Shown here one piece after another: positions 11,130-23,334 of a stretch of 64,000 bases of DNA; the first letter of the stretch is position 1; each line of letters opens with the position of its first letter. The translations under genes were made by a program, and so were the position numbers. The DNA comes from Protopterus annectens (lineage: Eukaryota; Chordata; Ceratodontiformes; Protopteridae): contig NC_056735.1 in NCBI RefSeq assembly GCF_019279795.1, positions 1,940,554,455 to 1,940,618,454 of the forward strand, written 5' to 3'. The notes beneath the pieces were generated by a model, which was given only the letters and a program-made list of their open reading frames with translations, ran no database searches and had not been told where the DNA came from.

Positions 11130-12640
11130 GTGTGTGTATGTATGTATGTATGTGTGTGAATTAGTAACAAGAAGTCATATAACCTCTGTAAACACACTGA
11201 TATTAAACAGAGGAAGTCTTGCATTGTTTGGGGGTGGCAAGAAACCTTTTGTCCCTTCGATAAAAGGTGCTGTGCATTAGATGAGAGGGACAGAGTGAGT
11301 TGTATAAATAAGTGTTTGAAAGACAGCAACAAGCTGAACTGCTGCAGTGACTGACACATTATAAGCCACTACTAAGAAGAGAATAAAAGCAAGTCTCTTT
11401 GATGTTTTGCTTCTGTATAAATTAATATCCCTTTATACATATTGTCTGTGGATAAAGAAATGTGAGCTGTCAAAGTTAAACACTTCTGACAACACATGCT
11501 CACACACATGCGTTTTCACAGAGATAGATAATTAGATAGATAGACAGACTGACTGATAATGGATTATGTACATACACACAAGCACACACACACTTGTATA
11601 TGTGTCTAACATTTGGCACAGAGAATTAAGGCTGTGAGAGCTTAATGTCCTTATTCCTGCAGCTGATGATACAGGGTTTCATTGCTCATCCTTTCATCTG
11701 CCTACTGTGTGACAATGAGTCACTTAATCAGGCAGTGGTCCTGTATCACCCCTGAAATTGTCCACATGCATCCATTGGGTTTGCTCAGCTAACAAATACA
11801 TAAAATACAAATTAAATAAAGAAGAAAAAAGTGAATATGGAAAAAGATTCTGGAAGACTCATGCAGCTCAGATTAGAAGCCATTACAAATAGCCCAGTTC
11901 TTTATACACAAACGTAATTAAAACAGATCTTCTAAACAAAATACAGTTTTGTGTTTTTAACTAAAATTTAAAACCAGTAGCTTTGGTTGAATCTTAATTT
12001 GCTGGAAAACAGCTTCTGATTGCAAACTGTCTGCCTTCTCTCAGAAATATATTCAAGTTTCTTTTCAAAGATTATTCTTCATTTAAATTCTTTCAGTCTC
12101 CTATTCTGCATCTTAAGTTTCCTTTACTGTGAGTAAGCACTTTCTACCTATGTTTTGACTCAGACTTCTTTTGATATTACTTTCTAATTGTCCTTAAACA
12201 AACCTATTCTTAATAAGGCAAACAGGCTCCTCACACTCTGATACAACTGAGCAAAACACTGAATATGGTTAAAGAAAACAGTACTCACCACATTTTTGGG
12301 CCATAAAAAAAGTTTCACTTCTGTAGACAGATTTTTGGGTCAAAAACATATTTTTTTTCTTTTAAACAGTAAGATTATTTTTTTTCCTTTTGTTGACCAT
12401 GTTAGTTCTATTATGTCAGTGTCATTTTTTTTTTTTTGGAGATTCCCAATTTGCTATTCATACAGACTAGGGAAATTTGGTCAGGTCACCTTTGTCTATT
12501 CTTTTCTAAATAAGTTCTGTGTGGTTTTCACTCCAAGTAACATCAGTTGAGGCAAATTGGACCTTGCTTTTACATTTATTCCATAGTCCAGCATACCCAC
12601 TATATTGGGCTGTTTTGTCAGTAGTGGAATCTAATCCACA
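11130..12640. other. Unannotated AT-rich sequence
   Basis: Contains a short GATA/GACA stretch at 11520-11555 and A- and T-rich runs. No reading frame or known repeat is recognised. Confidence 0.35.
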
Positions 12641-12654
12641 TACCTGGTGTAAGA

Positions 12655-13950
12655 TTAGAACTCACATACTTCAGATTTTCTAGTTCTAAGTGAAAGTATG
12701 CTACCTGCTGAGCCACTGAACCACCAGCACTTGGGTCTTCTAGTAAGAGTGCTACTGCTGCTCCACTGACACACTCTACCACACCATGATGAAATTAAAC
12801 ACTCTGAGCGTGGAACACTTGGTTTCCTGCACAGAGAATGACATATAAGCCATTTGTAGGCCATCTGCATTGGGGTGACTTGTACCACATTGATACTGTA
12901 CATAGAACCTAAATGGTTAAAGTGAGAGAACCCATCAACAGAATTGGTGGTTACTCTCCTTTTGCTTTCAAACACACATGATGGAGGCATGGTCATTAAC
13001 CAATGTGAGCTCTCTACCTAGTAAATATACTTAACAGAAGAGCGGATCCATTTTATTGCTAATCGTCCCCTCTCAGATGTGAAGAAATTGATCTCAGCCT
13101 GCTTAATTTAAGGTAAAAAATGAAAACATAGATTGTCCTCCCAGTCCCAAAGCTGTAAGAGTACATGAATCAGATCTACCACTAATGCTTCTGTGTACAG
13201 TATAAATGGTTTACAAACATCTGGGAATGCAAGCACTGCCAGTGAGCAACATTTTTCTAGTTTTAAACTGATGCACATACTTTCTGTAATATCCAGCCAA
13301 ACTCAGGAATACCCTTAGTTGTTTTGTAGTACTTGTAATGGGCTAGTCCTTACCATTCACTGGTGTGGTACATACCCCAAATGACTGAATTCATCACACT
13401 CAGTTTATCTCTAAGCATTAACAATTAGCTTCTCCACTTTTAATGCATCTAAGAGTCTGCACTTTAGCCGAGTGAAAATTAAAGTCTTCACTTTGAATCA
13501 CATCATCCTTCAAAAAGAAATCAGCATATTGACTGTGGGAGTTGAAAAGTCAAACCATGAGCCATTGACATATTTCCAAAATACCATGCAAATCAGAGTA
13601 GATAACAATATACTGAAATGACCCATCAGGGTAAAAAAGGCTGTCTGGTCTTTAGTATTAGCTGATTAGGGAATTTTCTAATGCTTTCTTCTCAAGTGAA
13701 GGATGAAGAAGAATCTTACCTTCCTCAGTCTAGCTACTAATTCATCTACCCTAGGCATGGAATAATTATCAAATGTGGAAATGGTCAGTCTGTTGAAGTA
13801 ATTACATAAAATGATGGCTCCATGATGTTGTACTACTAATGCTGTTGGACTGTTCTGTTCATTTTGAGGCAAGACTATTACGCCAATCTTAAGCATCCAT
13901 TTTATATTTTCACATGCTGCATATCTCTGCGGTCCTAGTATACTATAAGC
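12655..13950 (-). mobile_element. Gypsy-like LTR retrotransposon pol relic (RT and RNase H)
   Basis: Minus strand, 5' to 3': at 13896-13680 an RT start with YFNRLTISTFDNYSMPRVDEL, then VRFFFILHL (the usual YPMPRxDxL and FxxLDL boxes). Near 13300 is RVFLSLAGYYRKYV, the FLGLxxYYRxF box that links RT to RNase H. Near 13200-13020 is PFILYTEA, then SERGRLAIKW (the EKECLAIxW box of RNase H). At 12996-12900 is the tether (SKRRVTTN). Stops and frameshifts interrupt it throughout. No LTRs, gag or integrase were recognised, so the copy is partial. The clade within Ty3/Gypsy cannot be given. Confidence 0.7.
13678..13896 (-). pseudogene. Gypsy-like reverse transcriptase fragment
   Basis: 72-codon frame. 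It contains IILCNYFNRLTISTFDNYSM, then PRVDELVARLRKVRFFFILHL, corresponding to the VDYRxLNxxT...YPMPRxDxLLxxL...FxxLDLxxGY region of Ty3/Gypsy RTs. The first catalytic Asp box reads ILHL instead of LDL, so it is inactive. It is too short to stand alone; it is the best-preserved piece of the relic. Confidence 0.7.
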
Positions 13951-13954
13951 TTTT

Positions 13955-14600
13955 AAATTGACTGACCTCCTCTTCCAGACTGGTCTTAATGTGATAATAA
14001 ATCATACTCGTTCTACCAGGCAGCTCTGAAAACATGCCCTATTACTAACAGAAGCTCTTTTATTTCTTGTTTCTGGTCTGTGTGGTGCATCATTTATTTG
14101 AAGTACAGCAACAAAAGTTGTTTTTTTTTCTTTATCAATTCACCATCCTCTGCTGTTAAACTAGTTACCAAAGTCTGTAGTTCCTTCCACTGTTTCAATA
14201 CATTTACAAAGCACATCTTTTACAGTCTTCTCTGATCCCTCAGTGTAATTCTGCAGTTTACTTTTCTTTATTTTATGTTATTTCAAATGGAACATGCCAT
14301 TTAACCAAAAACTACTTCTCTTATGAGAGGAATAAAGCCACCTCCCAGTCTCCAGCTTTGAATTTCCTAGTCCTTGTCCTTCTATTGTGCACTGTTTGAT
14401 GGATAACTTGAATTGTTTCCTTCTGCCACTGTACTCTGAACATTACCATTTTCATCTTGTCTTGCAAGAAGGTATGCTTTTTTTGTTAATTTTAAGGGGG
14501 GCTTTTTTCTTCTTCTTAGGCTTATCTAGCAGTATTGATATGAGTTTCCAATTATTTCTGTCATATAACAATTCAGAAGGACTTGACATAGCACTTCACC
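13955..14600. other. Possible upstream part of the Gypsy-like relic
   Basis: Lies 5' of the RT box on the minus strand, where protease or gag-pol junction would sit. No motif could be recognised. Confidence 0.25.
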
Positions 14601-14604
14601 ACTG

Positions 14605-15455
14605 ATTCTAAAGACAAATAAATGCCAAAAAGTGCATAGTCATCCCCTTTGGTAAAAACAAAGTGCCCACAAATTACACATAGGTGGTAATCCATTAAGT
14701 ACAGAAGAAGTAATTAGGGATTTGGGGACCCAAGTAGATAGCAATCTCTCCTTTGACAATCACGTTGCCAAAGTGGTTAGAAAGACCTTCTATATAGCCC
14801 ACCTTATCACGAAAGGGTTCACATCTAGATCATGATCTACTCATCACTCATCAGGCCCATAATTGAATACACCCGACACCTGCAGAAATTGGAAAGACCC
14901 CAAAAGTAACTCACCAAGAGGATCAAGGGACTCAAACAGATGCCCTACGCAGTTAGGATAAAGAAACTCCAGCTCTACTCGGTTGCTTAGCACCTACTCA
15001 GAGGTGATCTGTGCCTGACGTATAAAGCCATGTCCAACCCAGAATTAATGGACATGCTCCACCTCAGGAAATCCAAATCCCTTAGAGCTACACGCTCCAG
15101 GGACTTAAACCTCAGCACAGAAATAAATAGAACATGCTGGAGGGACAGATTCATATCCCAGAGGCTCCCCTCACTCTGGAACAAAATCCCAATCCATGTT
15201 AGGCAGATCCCCTCAATGACCCTCTTCAAGAGGAATCTTGACGAGTGTATGGGAGATAATAGGTTTACCTCTGGGATCTCTTCTGTGCCCCCACTAGACA
15301 GAGGCACAGTAAACTAACCTTAAAAGGGCTGTCTTCTGTGACCTACTGTACAGAGGCACAGTCAACTAATCTAAAAGGTTGGCAAAAGCCAAACACACTC
15401 TGGCTAGGCTTATAAATGCCCTAGGGTAGATAGCCTAGTATCAACCTATGAACCT
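14605..15455 (+). mobile_element. CR1-like LINE 3' fragment (LINE-2)
   Basis: 5'-truncated copy starting in the RT C-terminal region (KKCIVIPFG-like, at CCAAAAAGTGCATAGTCATC). It runs through the tail module (MLHLRKSKSLRATRSRDLNL, CWRDRFISQRLPSLWN, 15030-15317), a short 3' UTR (CACACTCTGGCTAGGC) and a 3' end of AACCTATG-type 8-mers (TATCAACCTATGAACCTATC). The terminal 8-mer repeat parallels the 8-bp repeats that end chicken CR1 (ATTCTATG), supporting CR1-clade placement. It is closest to LINE-4 at 53.8 kb. Frameshifts are present. Confidence 0.85.
15030..15317 (+). pseudogene. LINE-2 ORF2 C-terminal domain
   Basis: 95 codons: NPELMDMLHLRKSKSLRATR, then TCWRDRFISQRLPSLWNKIP and MTLFKRNLDE. 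This is the conserved module after the RT in CR1/L2-type ORF2 (the xRxxFFSxRxxxxWNxLP and SLxxFKxxLD patterns). It ends with the natural stop before the 3' UTR. The catalytic part is missing because the copy is 5'-truncated. Confidence 0.8.
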
Positions 15456-17300
15456 ATCAACCACAAAGCATTATATAGCAATGTTAAGAATCTCAATGGC
15501 AACACTCAGATCCGCTCTGAGTTACAGCACAATGGCACTAAATATACAGACCCAACTGATATTGCCAAACTCCTGGAAGATAGGTTCAGTGCTAACTTTG
15601 CCCCCTCTCACCCCATAAAGAGACCATCTCTATACCGGAAGAATGCAAAGTTCCTGTAATCACGGCTGCACAGATAAAAACCACACTCTCCAAAGCCAAG
15701 AACACAGCATCCATGGGATGAGACAACATCCCAGGCTGCGTTCTACATGAACTACAGAACGAACTGGCACCCCACCTATGTACCATGTTCAATCACAGCC
15801 TCACCTCAGGCTTTGTGCCTACTGAATGGTGCACACTGATGGTTATCCCACTCCACAAGGAGGGAGCCACTACGGAGCCGGGGAACTACTGCCTCATTAG
15901 CCTGACGAGCCTGGTCTGCAAGGCCATGGAATGTATCATCATGGAACTTATAAACAAAGACATTGGTAATCTCCAAATTCTGGACCTCACCCAGTTCGGG
16001 TTTGTAAAAGGCAGATCATGTCTCCTAAACCTGATAGACTTCTTTGAAGCAGTCACCAAAGCTGTAGACAAGGGTAAGGTGGTTCACACAACCTATCTAG
16101 ATCTTGCCAAGGCTTTCAACACCATCCTCCACTCTGGAATTATAGATAAACTCACTAAACTAGGTATAAATCCCTATGTCACAAGATGGGTTGCCAACTG
16201 GCTCACTGACAGAACCCACACTGAAAATAGCAGACTCCAAATCCGACTTCAGACCAGTGACAAGTGGAGTACCACAGGGTTCAGTCATGGGTCCTCTCCT
16301 GCTTGGTATCTACTTCTCTGAAGTACAGGCTAACACAGAAGGTCTTTGGCTAATGAAGTTCACAGATGACTGCAAACTAGGAGCCATAATCGAAACTTCT
16401 AACGATGTGGACATCCTACAAAAGGGTCTCACTGAGACAGATGCCTGGTGTCAAAGCCATGGCCAAGCTCAATGCTAAAAAGTGCATTGTCATCCCCTTT
16501 GGTAAAAACTCTGTACCCATGAACTACAACATAGGTGGTAGTATACTTAACACCAAAAGTGTGAGAAGAGACCTTGGGACACAGGTGGACAGTAGTCTCT
16601 CCTTTGAAAATCACATCACCACAGTAGTCAGGAAATCCTTCTATGTGGCACACCTCATGACAAAAGGTTTCTCATCCAGAAAAAAGAGGTCATTGTTCCC
16701 CTCTACTCATCACTCATTAGACCCATTATAGATACAATGCCCCTTTTGTTATGTACCTCACAAGACATCTACAACAACTGGAAAGGCTGCAGAAATACCT
16801 CACAAAGAGGATTACCAGCCTCAAACAGATGCCCTATGCAGACCGTCTCAAAAAACTCCAGCTTTACTCCATCGCATATCACCTACTCAGAGGTGCTCTC
16901 TGCCTAACATACAAAGCTATGTCAAACCCAGAGCTGTTGGACATGCTCCACTTAAATAAATCCCAATCCATCCGAGCTACATGCTCTAGGGACCTAAACC
17001 TTGTCACCACAATAAACAGAACATGCTGGAGGGATAGATTTCTGTCCCAGAGACTTCCCATACTCTGGAATAAACTACCTATCTATATCAAACAAAGCTC
17101 TTCATTAGCACTCTTCAAGAAAAATCTTGATGATTGGATGGGAAATAGCAAATTCACCCCGGGGATCACCTCTGTGGATCTGCTCAACAGTGGCACAGGA
17201 AAATAATTTTCTTAGGTGGCAAAAGCCAGGGTACCTTTTTGGTTGGGCTTGTATAGGCCCCAGGGCTGATAGCCCAGTACCTACCTATGAACCTATGAAC
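15456..17300 (+). mobile_element. CR1-like LINE, 5'-truncated (LINE-3)
   Basis: Begins directly after the terminal 8-mers of LINE-2, within the ORF2 linker between endonuclease and RT (ISNGNTQIRSELQHNG-like sequence). It carries most of the RT and the C-terminal module (to 17206), a 3' UTR (GGCAAAAGCCAGGGTACC ... GCCCAGTACC), and ends with CCTATGAACCTATGAAC. Its 3' UTR differs from those of LINE-2 and LINE-4, so it is another subfamily. The head-to-tail joint suggests insertion into, or repeated use of, the LINE-2 terminus. Confidence 0.85.
15785..17206 (+). pseudogene. LINE-3 reverse transcriptase (broken ORF2)
   Basis: Three or four frames together give a CR1-like RT. Frame 1 to 16321 has PTEWCTLMVIPLHKEG, LISLTSLVCKAME, FGFVKGRSCLLNLIDFFEAV and TYLDLAKAFNTI. 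Frame 2 (16176-16478) has SGVPQGSVMGPLLLGIYFSE and MKFTDDCKLGAII; FTDD is the YxDD-type active site. Frame 3 (16405-16731) has LNAKKCIVIPFG and DLGTQVDSSLSFENHI. Frame 4 (16751-17206) has the C-terminal module. The first catalytic Asp (TYLD) and both Asp of FTDD remain, but frameshifts near 16230, 16440 and 16730 prevent a full product. Confidence 0.85.
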
Positions 17301-19840
17301 TAATGGCAGATAAGAAGTACATTATTAACAGGTTTTAGTTTTTGCTGCTCTTCTTAACAACCTTTCATAGCTTAGTCTTAAGTGTGCATTTAAACTCCAT
17401 CAATAAATCTTTTTGGCGACAGTACAAGCACGGTTTCAGTGCTTCATCTTAAAACATTGTTACAGATGATGTATTATTCTGGGGAAAAAAGAGTTATATG
17501 ATTAGTGAGTATTTCTTTTTGTATATCTACCTTTGAAAATTATGAGTATGAATATTTTGATATAGATTTAGCCATGGCTTTGTGTAATGGAATTGCTACA
17601 TTTGTTTTTGTTTCCTAGTCCAAAACAACCAATATATTGTAAAATCCATTGCTGAATTTTATAAATGCCACCGCAATGTCAATATGAGTTTGTTCAAATG
17701 CAATGTCTGTCATGGGTTTTGGAATCAAATGCCTTTTAATGCTTAGATAAGGATCTATCTGCAGACCATGCAGCACAAATGTTCAATTCTTATGATGTTG
17801 TCTCTTGTATAATTGTAGGGGAAATGTTGTCCAGCCCACTGCATTCCCAGCATCATGCAGCATATGGGCATGATGTGGACCATATGGGCTGGAGATGTGT
17901 GCCTGGCTTTCACAAGTGATGTTCATAAATTCATAGAGTATGAGTAAGAAAGTATCTGCAAACAAAGGTAATAGTTACATGCATCATGTATGTGAGCGAG
18001 TGTCAACCTTTGAAACAGATTTAGGGCTAAAACAAAACAACAAAACAAGCATAAAAATTATGTCTGCTTTGAAGACAAGCAACCCCCAGAATACTCTCTT
18101 ACTCAAGGAAAAGTAAATATGCTCTGATCTGACATTGGACGGCTGTTGGTTGGCAGTCAGTAGGGGATTACAAAGATGAGCAAAACACTAGTGAATAATC
18201 AGTTTTATGTGATTCTGTCACGCATCAACATTAGTGCAAAAAAAGTCACTGGGTTATCCTATTGTAAATTTCAAACCTGACTTTAATGCTCCTTTTCACC
18301 TTTCAGGCATGCTAACACACACCACATTTCTAATGTTTTCTATAACTACACTCAAGCTGTATGTTACACTATTTTTCTAACACAAACTGTTTTTCTAACA
18401 GCAAGTGAACTATTGTCATCATTTCTAATGTTTTCTACAGCTATGCTCAAAGTATACTTTGCAGTGGTTCTCTAATGCTGTATGAATTGTGGTCAAAATA
18501 CTTTTTCACATATAAATTTGAGTACAATTTAAAAATATCCAAATGACATGGTACTATGCAATGGTCAATACCTAAGAAAACTCTTCTGCTTTAATGGAGA
18601 GTACCAAAAACATAAACAAACAAAAAACTGTTGACTTTAGACAGTTCCTAGATCCTATGGAACTCTTCTTTAAACCAGATTCAGAAAACTATATGAAGGG
18701 GTAAACCAAACCTCAAAACTAGGGGCATACCTCAAAAAATAGAAACATCATGTGCGGGGATAAATCAGGTCTGAACATAGCAACATTCCTCCACAGCAGG
18801 GATAGCTGACTGGTCTGCAGCTTGAAACAGTGGCATACCAGGACAGAGCTTAGAAAATGACCCCACTGACCAGAATTTGATTAGAGAATGGTGTGCTGGA
18901 GAACCTGAGAGGTGATGGGAAATACTGAATACCTGATGCCATCACCATGGTAGGGAGACACTGATTCATTGTACAAGTGATGCCTGCAGCTGCTAAGTTC
19001 AGAGTTACTGCTAGTACCAGCAGATCATTGTGTTAAGCCTGAGAGCCGTCCTAAAAGAACAGAGAGGCACATATAGCTCATACGTCCATTGGAAAGTACT
19101 GGGCTATCTCTCAAATGGCCATTACAATCCTAGCCAGTAAAACTTATTCAAGTATTACTTCCAACCTGAAGGATGGCAATGATACTATTTGCTTAATATG
19201 CAATAGAAGGTGAGAGGTATGCTGGGATATTAATATGTTACACCGCAACACCTCTTATTTACATTTTGATGAGGGTTTATCTTTATTAATTAGGAATTTG
19301 AGGAAATATTTGTTCTGCAAATGCATAGTTGATCAAGAAGAGTCAGATTTTCTATGAATCAAAAAGCTAGACATATATCACCACAAATGAGTCTAAAAGA
19401 AGCTCAGTACAGGGAGAAAGGGAGTAGTATTCTGTAGAGATAACTGAGGATCTTAAGGTTGCTGGTATTTTTTGTTAGGAATTTCTAAGATCTCTCAAGG
19501 TGAGTGATATGTTTAGACAAATATTTACCAAACAGATCTTATTTTCAGTTATGTTCCTTTTTGAAGATGAGTCAAGAGGGGAATTAAGACTTCTTTGGAT
19601 CTAGATAAAATTTCTTTGGAAATTAATTAAGACAAACAGAAGGATTTACAAATTATTATAGAGTCATGTGGTTTGAAACATAAGGATTATCAATAAGAGT
19701 ACCTAGATCCCTTTATACAATGTCTGATTGGAATAATCTATCATCTATATGTTATGATATGGAAATATTTTATTTATAAAATAAATTGTACTTCAACAAT
19801 TAATACAGTTTACCTCATGTTGGAGCAATTGTGAGTCAGT
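17300..19840. other. Unannotated intergenic sequence
   Basis: AT-rich, with no convincing frame or repeat. Short similar phrases (TTTCTAATGTTTTCTA at about 18330 and 18422) hint at a small local duplication. Confidence 0.35.
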
Positions 19841-19849
19841 ACAGTAATG

Positions 19850-20800
19850 CACAATAGCATCTAAATTATAATTGTCTGCCAACTAGGATAGCCATAAGCC
19901 ATCAGTGTTTAAGTGAAGGCCTATGATTCTGATACCAAGTAGAAGAGGGCACCACAGTGTTCCCTGTGGTACACAATAGTAAAGTGTATGCTTTCAGATG
20001 TGGTACCTTGAGCTCCAAGTACTTTCTGTCAAAAAGAAAAAAAAAACAGTCAGCTATCCATAGCATAAAAAGTGGATTTATATTCACATTTACAAAATTT
20101 TCTGTCATGCCTGCATGGGCAATAGCATTAGTGGCTTGCCCAGATCCAAATATGATATCCATATTGCTTAACGCCTATCCAGTGCTTGTAAGGATTTTCA
20201 AAGAAATTAAAAAGGTTGAAGAAGCAGGACCAGACTCTGACAATGTTGGTGAGGATACAAGACTAAGAGATTTTCAATGTCCAAATTAAAAAATCTGAGA
20301 TAATATGTTCTACAGACTTACAAAGAGGCTAGTGATGCTAATGGGCCCACAGATGTCACAGGCTATATTTAGACCACCATTGTGTAATTGCACTAAAATG
20401 TCTCTTTTCCAGGTCTCAGAAATACAACCAGTCTATATCCTTAGATTAAAATAGTTATGTGGGAATTCAGATAGGACAGATTTGACACTGATAATCAGGA
20501 AACCTATATGATACCAGGTCCCATAGAAGAGTTGTTTTTAGCTTATGGGACAGCACACTTCTCAGTAGAGCTGAAGCTACACTGTGAAGGGCAATGGATC
20601 ACGGGTGCTTAGATTGCATTGTTATTAGACATAGGCTGACTACCCATATCATCTCCTATTACTGTAATCAGAAAAACAATTAAATTGCTGTCACTTGTAC
20701 ACATATACAAGCTCACAGATTCATAGAGTAAACATGGCTGAGTTAGTCCTTGTCCATACCCACTCTTATAGGGCACCTCCTGTTTCTAGGAGAAAAACAA
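19850..20800 (-). mobile_element. Very old CR1-like LINE RT fragment (LINE-6)
   Basis: Nucleotide-level resemblance by eye to the minus-strand LINE-4 RT region. TTTTCAAAGAAATTAAAAAGG matches the region around TTTCAAAGAAGTTGACCAGG at 55050. GTTCCCTGTGGTACACAATAG resembles the GVPQG-downstream region near 54810. AGGCTAGTGATGCTAATGGG resembles CAGGCTAGTCAGGCTTATAGGG at 55190. All three appear in matching order. No open frame survives. Confidence 0.4.
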
Positions 20801-21600
20801 TTTAGGACAGGGATGAATTTATGGATGCCAATGTAAACATCCAGTTTGCATTAAAGCAAGCAAGGGTACTAATCTGTCATTTATGCAACATACTCTGAAA
20901 GGGAGGTACATTTAGTAATACATTTGTCCCTCAAGCATGTCATCTTTGTTTGCTGATGGAGATTCAAGTCTTTAGATTGCGGGTCTGTGAACCATTTGTT
21001 TTGTGGAAGTGTAAGGGTACAAGGAGGGTTGAGCAATAAATATAACTGAATGGTAGGCTTAATTTGCTGTGTAAGAGTCTATATGAGACAGATTATAGGG
21101 AGAGAGTTTCAAGCCTGTCTTGATAAGTGAAGGTCTTTAGTCTAGTGATCTTTTTTTAGTATGGAACCTTTGGTTCTTTGGCACTGTGTCATATGTTGGT
21201 AGAGATGTGTACAAACATGGATATTGCTTTCTATAATTGGTCTAATCATAGCAGACTAAAGAGAAAAGATATAATGTAACAACAATGAGTCCAACTATTG
21301 CCAAATTTGATACAACCAAAAGTCCAAATGTAGTCACCACGAAAAATAGAACCAGGAGCAAAAATAGGAACAGAAATAAGTATAAGCAGTCCTATACTTT
21401 TATTAAACAATAGTCTAGTGCCTCAGTGTAACCACCTTTACAGAATCTCTCTTTTGGTTGTATCAAATGAAGAGAAAAGAAAACTTCTTTTGATTTGGAT
21501 GAGATATCTTTTTGTTTTTTGTTTTTTGTTTTTTGTTTCATTTATCAAAAATGACAATATTACACTTCAATGCATTTAACTTAAGTCCATTTCATATTAT
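20800..21600. other. Unannotated; short (GTTTTTT)n stretch
   Basis: A short T6G-type repeat lies at about 21510-21535. Otherwise AT-rich unique-looking DNA. Confidence 0.35.
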
Positions 21601-21604
21601 TATT

Positions 21605-22616
21605 CTATAGTAACATACTATCAGCTGGTGAGTGAATGACAACCCCCACACTGCAGTCATTGGCACATTTATTTCTCAGACATATGAGGTAATGATTTGC
21701 TGATCTGTGAAGTAGACACTGAACAGAAGGGGCCCTGGTACTGAGCACTAAGGAATGTTTCTAACAAGGTTTTCACTTTCTGTGGTGGTAACTACCACCT
21801 TAACTATGAATACATTGGCCAATTTGCTATCTGTCTTATAGCATAAAGGTCTGTTTAGGCATTTAATCTTATTTCAAATTTCAATATGGGAAATAGTGTA
21901 AAATCTTTTTACTAGATCCATGTATACTGTGTGTCTTCCATGTTACTTTCATCTTCAGTGACTTTCTCAAAGAGGTTTACTAAATTAAGTAGACGTGATC
22001 TCCTTTTGAAAAGATCATATTGTTTTCAGCCTGATGCATGATTTTTTTTATTGTTTTTGCTTTTATTGTGGTTTATATCAGAGTTTATGAAATTAAATAT
22101 AAACTAATACATTACATAGCTTTGCAAATTACACACTCGTTTTGCTTGATAGATCTGCAGTCCCTGGGATCTGAGGTGGGGGCTCCTTTATAGACATAAC
22201 CATAGCCATTTTCTATAACTCAGGAACATATCCTGTGGCAATTGTAATGCTGAAAATTTTTACAAGGGGGTTCAGTGAGTTGGCATTTAAAGCATTGGAG
22301 AGAACCATTAAGACATGTTCCATTATAATCATGGGGAAAGGAAAGGACTCAGGAACCTATGGATCTTCAGTAAATGTTTCTGTCAGAGCTTTAGGTAGGT
22401 CACCTGGTACCCCGGACATCCCATCCCCTCAACTGGCATCCTACCCTCAGGAATGCAGAGATAAGGATAAAAATATATATTGACTCTCAGCAAAAACCTT
22501 TTATGCCCTCACACAATAGCCCTTTATCTATCTGAAACATCTTTCAAGAGGTCCCCACAAAGAGATATAATATCATCATGCTATAGTACCTAACACAGAC
22601 AGGCAGATACACACAT

Positions 22617-22713
<97 letters not shown>

Positions 22714-23330
22714 TGCACACACTGTAAGAACATCATTTAAACATTTAAAGGGATGTGTTCTCTATAACATCTGTTTAATTGACTACAAATAATGCTGTCA
22801 TGCCATGGTGTCCAACAAAATGATTGTTTCACTGACTATCAGGGACCACTTGACACAAGTTCTACAGTTCTCACTGTGCTTCCTAACAGTGTGGACATAA
22901 GACAGCCTCCCTTTTTCCATGATATAGTTACAGCTTTGGTTTCTTTTGTGAAGTTGGTACAAATTTATCTGCGAGTATATTAGCAGTATCCTTAGGGTCA
23001 GAGTGGGTAATGCCCTCATGCACTGCTAATTCAGGGCATTCTTAAAAATATGATGCAGTTAAAGAAGGATTTATGATTATCTTTGGCTGCAGATGCTGAT
23101 ATTAGTTTTTGTTTCATTATTATCTATCTAATGGTAATGTTCAGAATGTTGATAAAGTTTTAACAACCTCTTTAATATGGGTATTTTTTTTTATTTCTTT
23201 CTTGATTTTTTATTATACAAATTACATCTTGGCCCAGTGGACTTGCCTGGTCATCAAACTGAATAAATAAATAAAATAAACATTTTAATAGATTTGCTGC
23301 TGACTGTAACAGCTTGGTTAATGCTGTTTT
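21605..23330 (-). mobile_element. Decayed CR1-like LINE (LINE-5), linker to RT
   Basis: Read on the minus strand. AAGAAGGATTTATGATTATCTTTGGC near 23060 matches the ORF2 linker of LINE-4 (AAAGAAGGCCTTGTGATTATC near 55625). CTATAACTCAGGAACATATCC near 22210 matches the EWCxAxVVPLHK region. CTCAAAGAGGTTTACTAAATT near 21970 matches the SCLVNLVNFFE region. GGGCCCTGGTACTGAGCACTA near 21735 matches the GVPQGSVLGPL region. The (CA)n tract at 22618-22710 interrupts it. It is much older than LINE-2 to LINE-4 and no frame is open. Confidence 0.55.
22618..22710. repeat. (CA)n microsatellite
   Basis: CA tract of about 93 bp with one CATA interruption. It is embedded in the LINE-5 remains. Confidence 0.97.
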
Positions 23331-23334
23331 AGAC

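Noticed and set aside
10864..11359. Long frames through GT and TA tracts (also at 33.8, 36.6, 40.2 and 50.5 kb)
   Set aside because: Simple-sequence translations (Cys-Val, Tyr-Ile, Thr-His); no gene evidence.
22235..22483. 82-codon plus-strand frame
   Set aside because: Antisense to LINE-5 remains; no domain.
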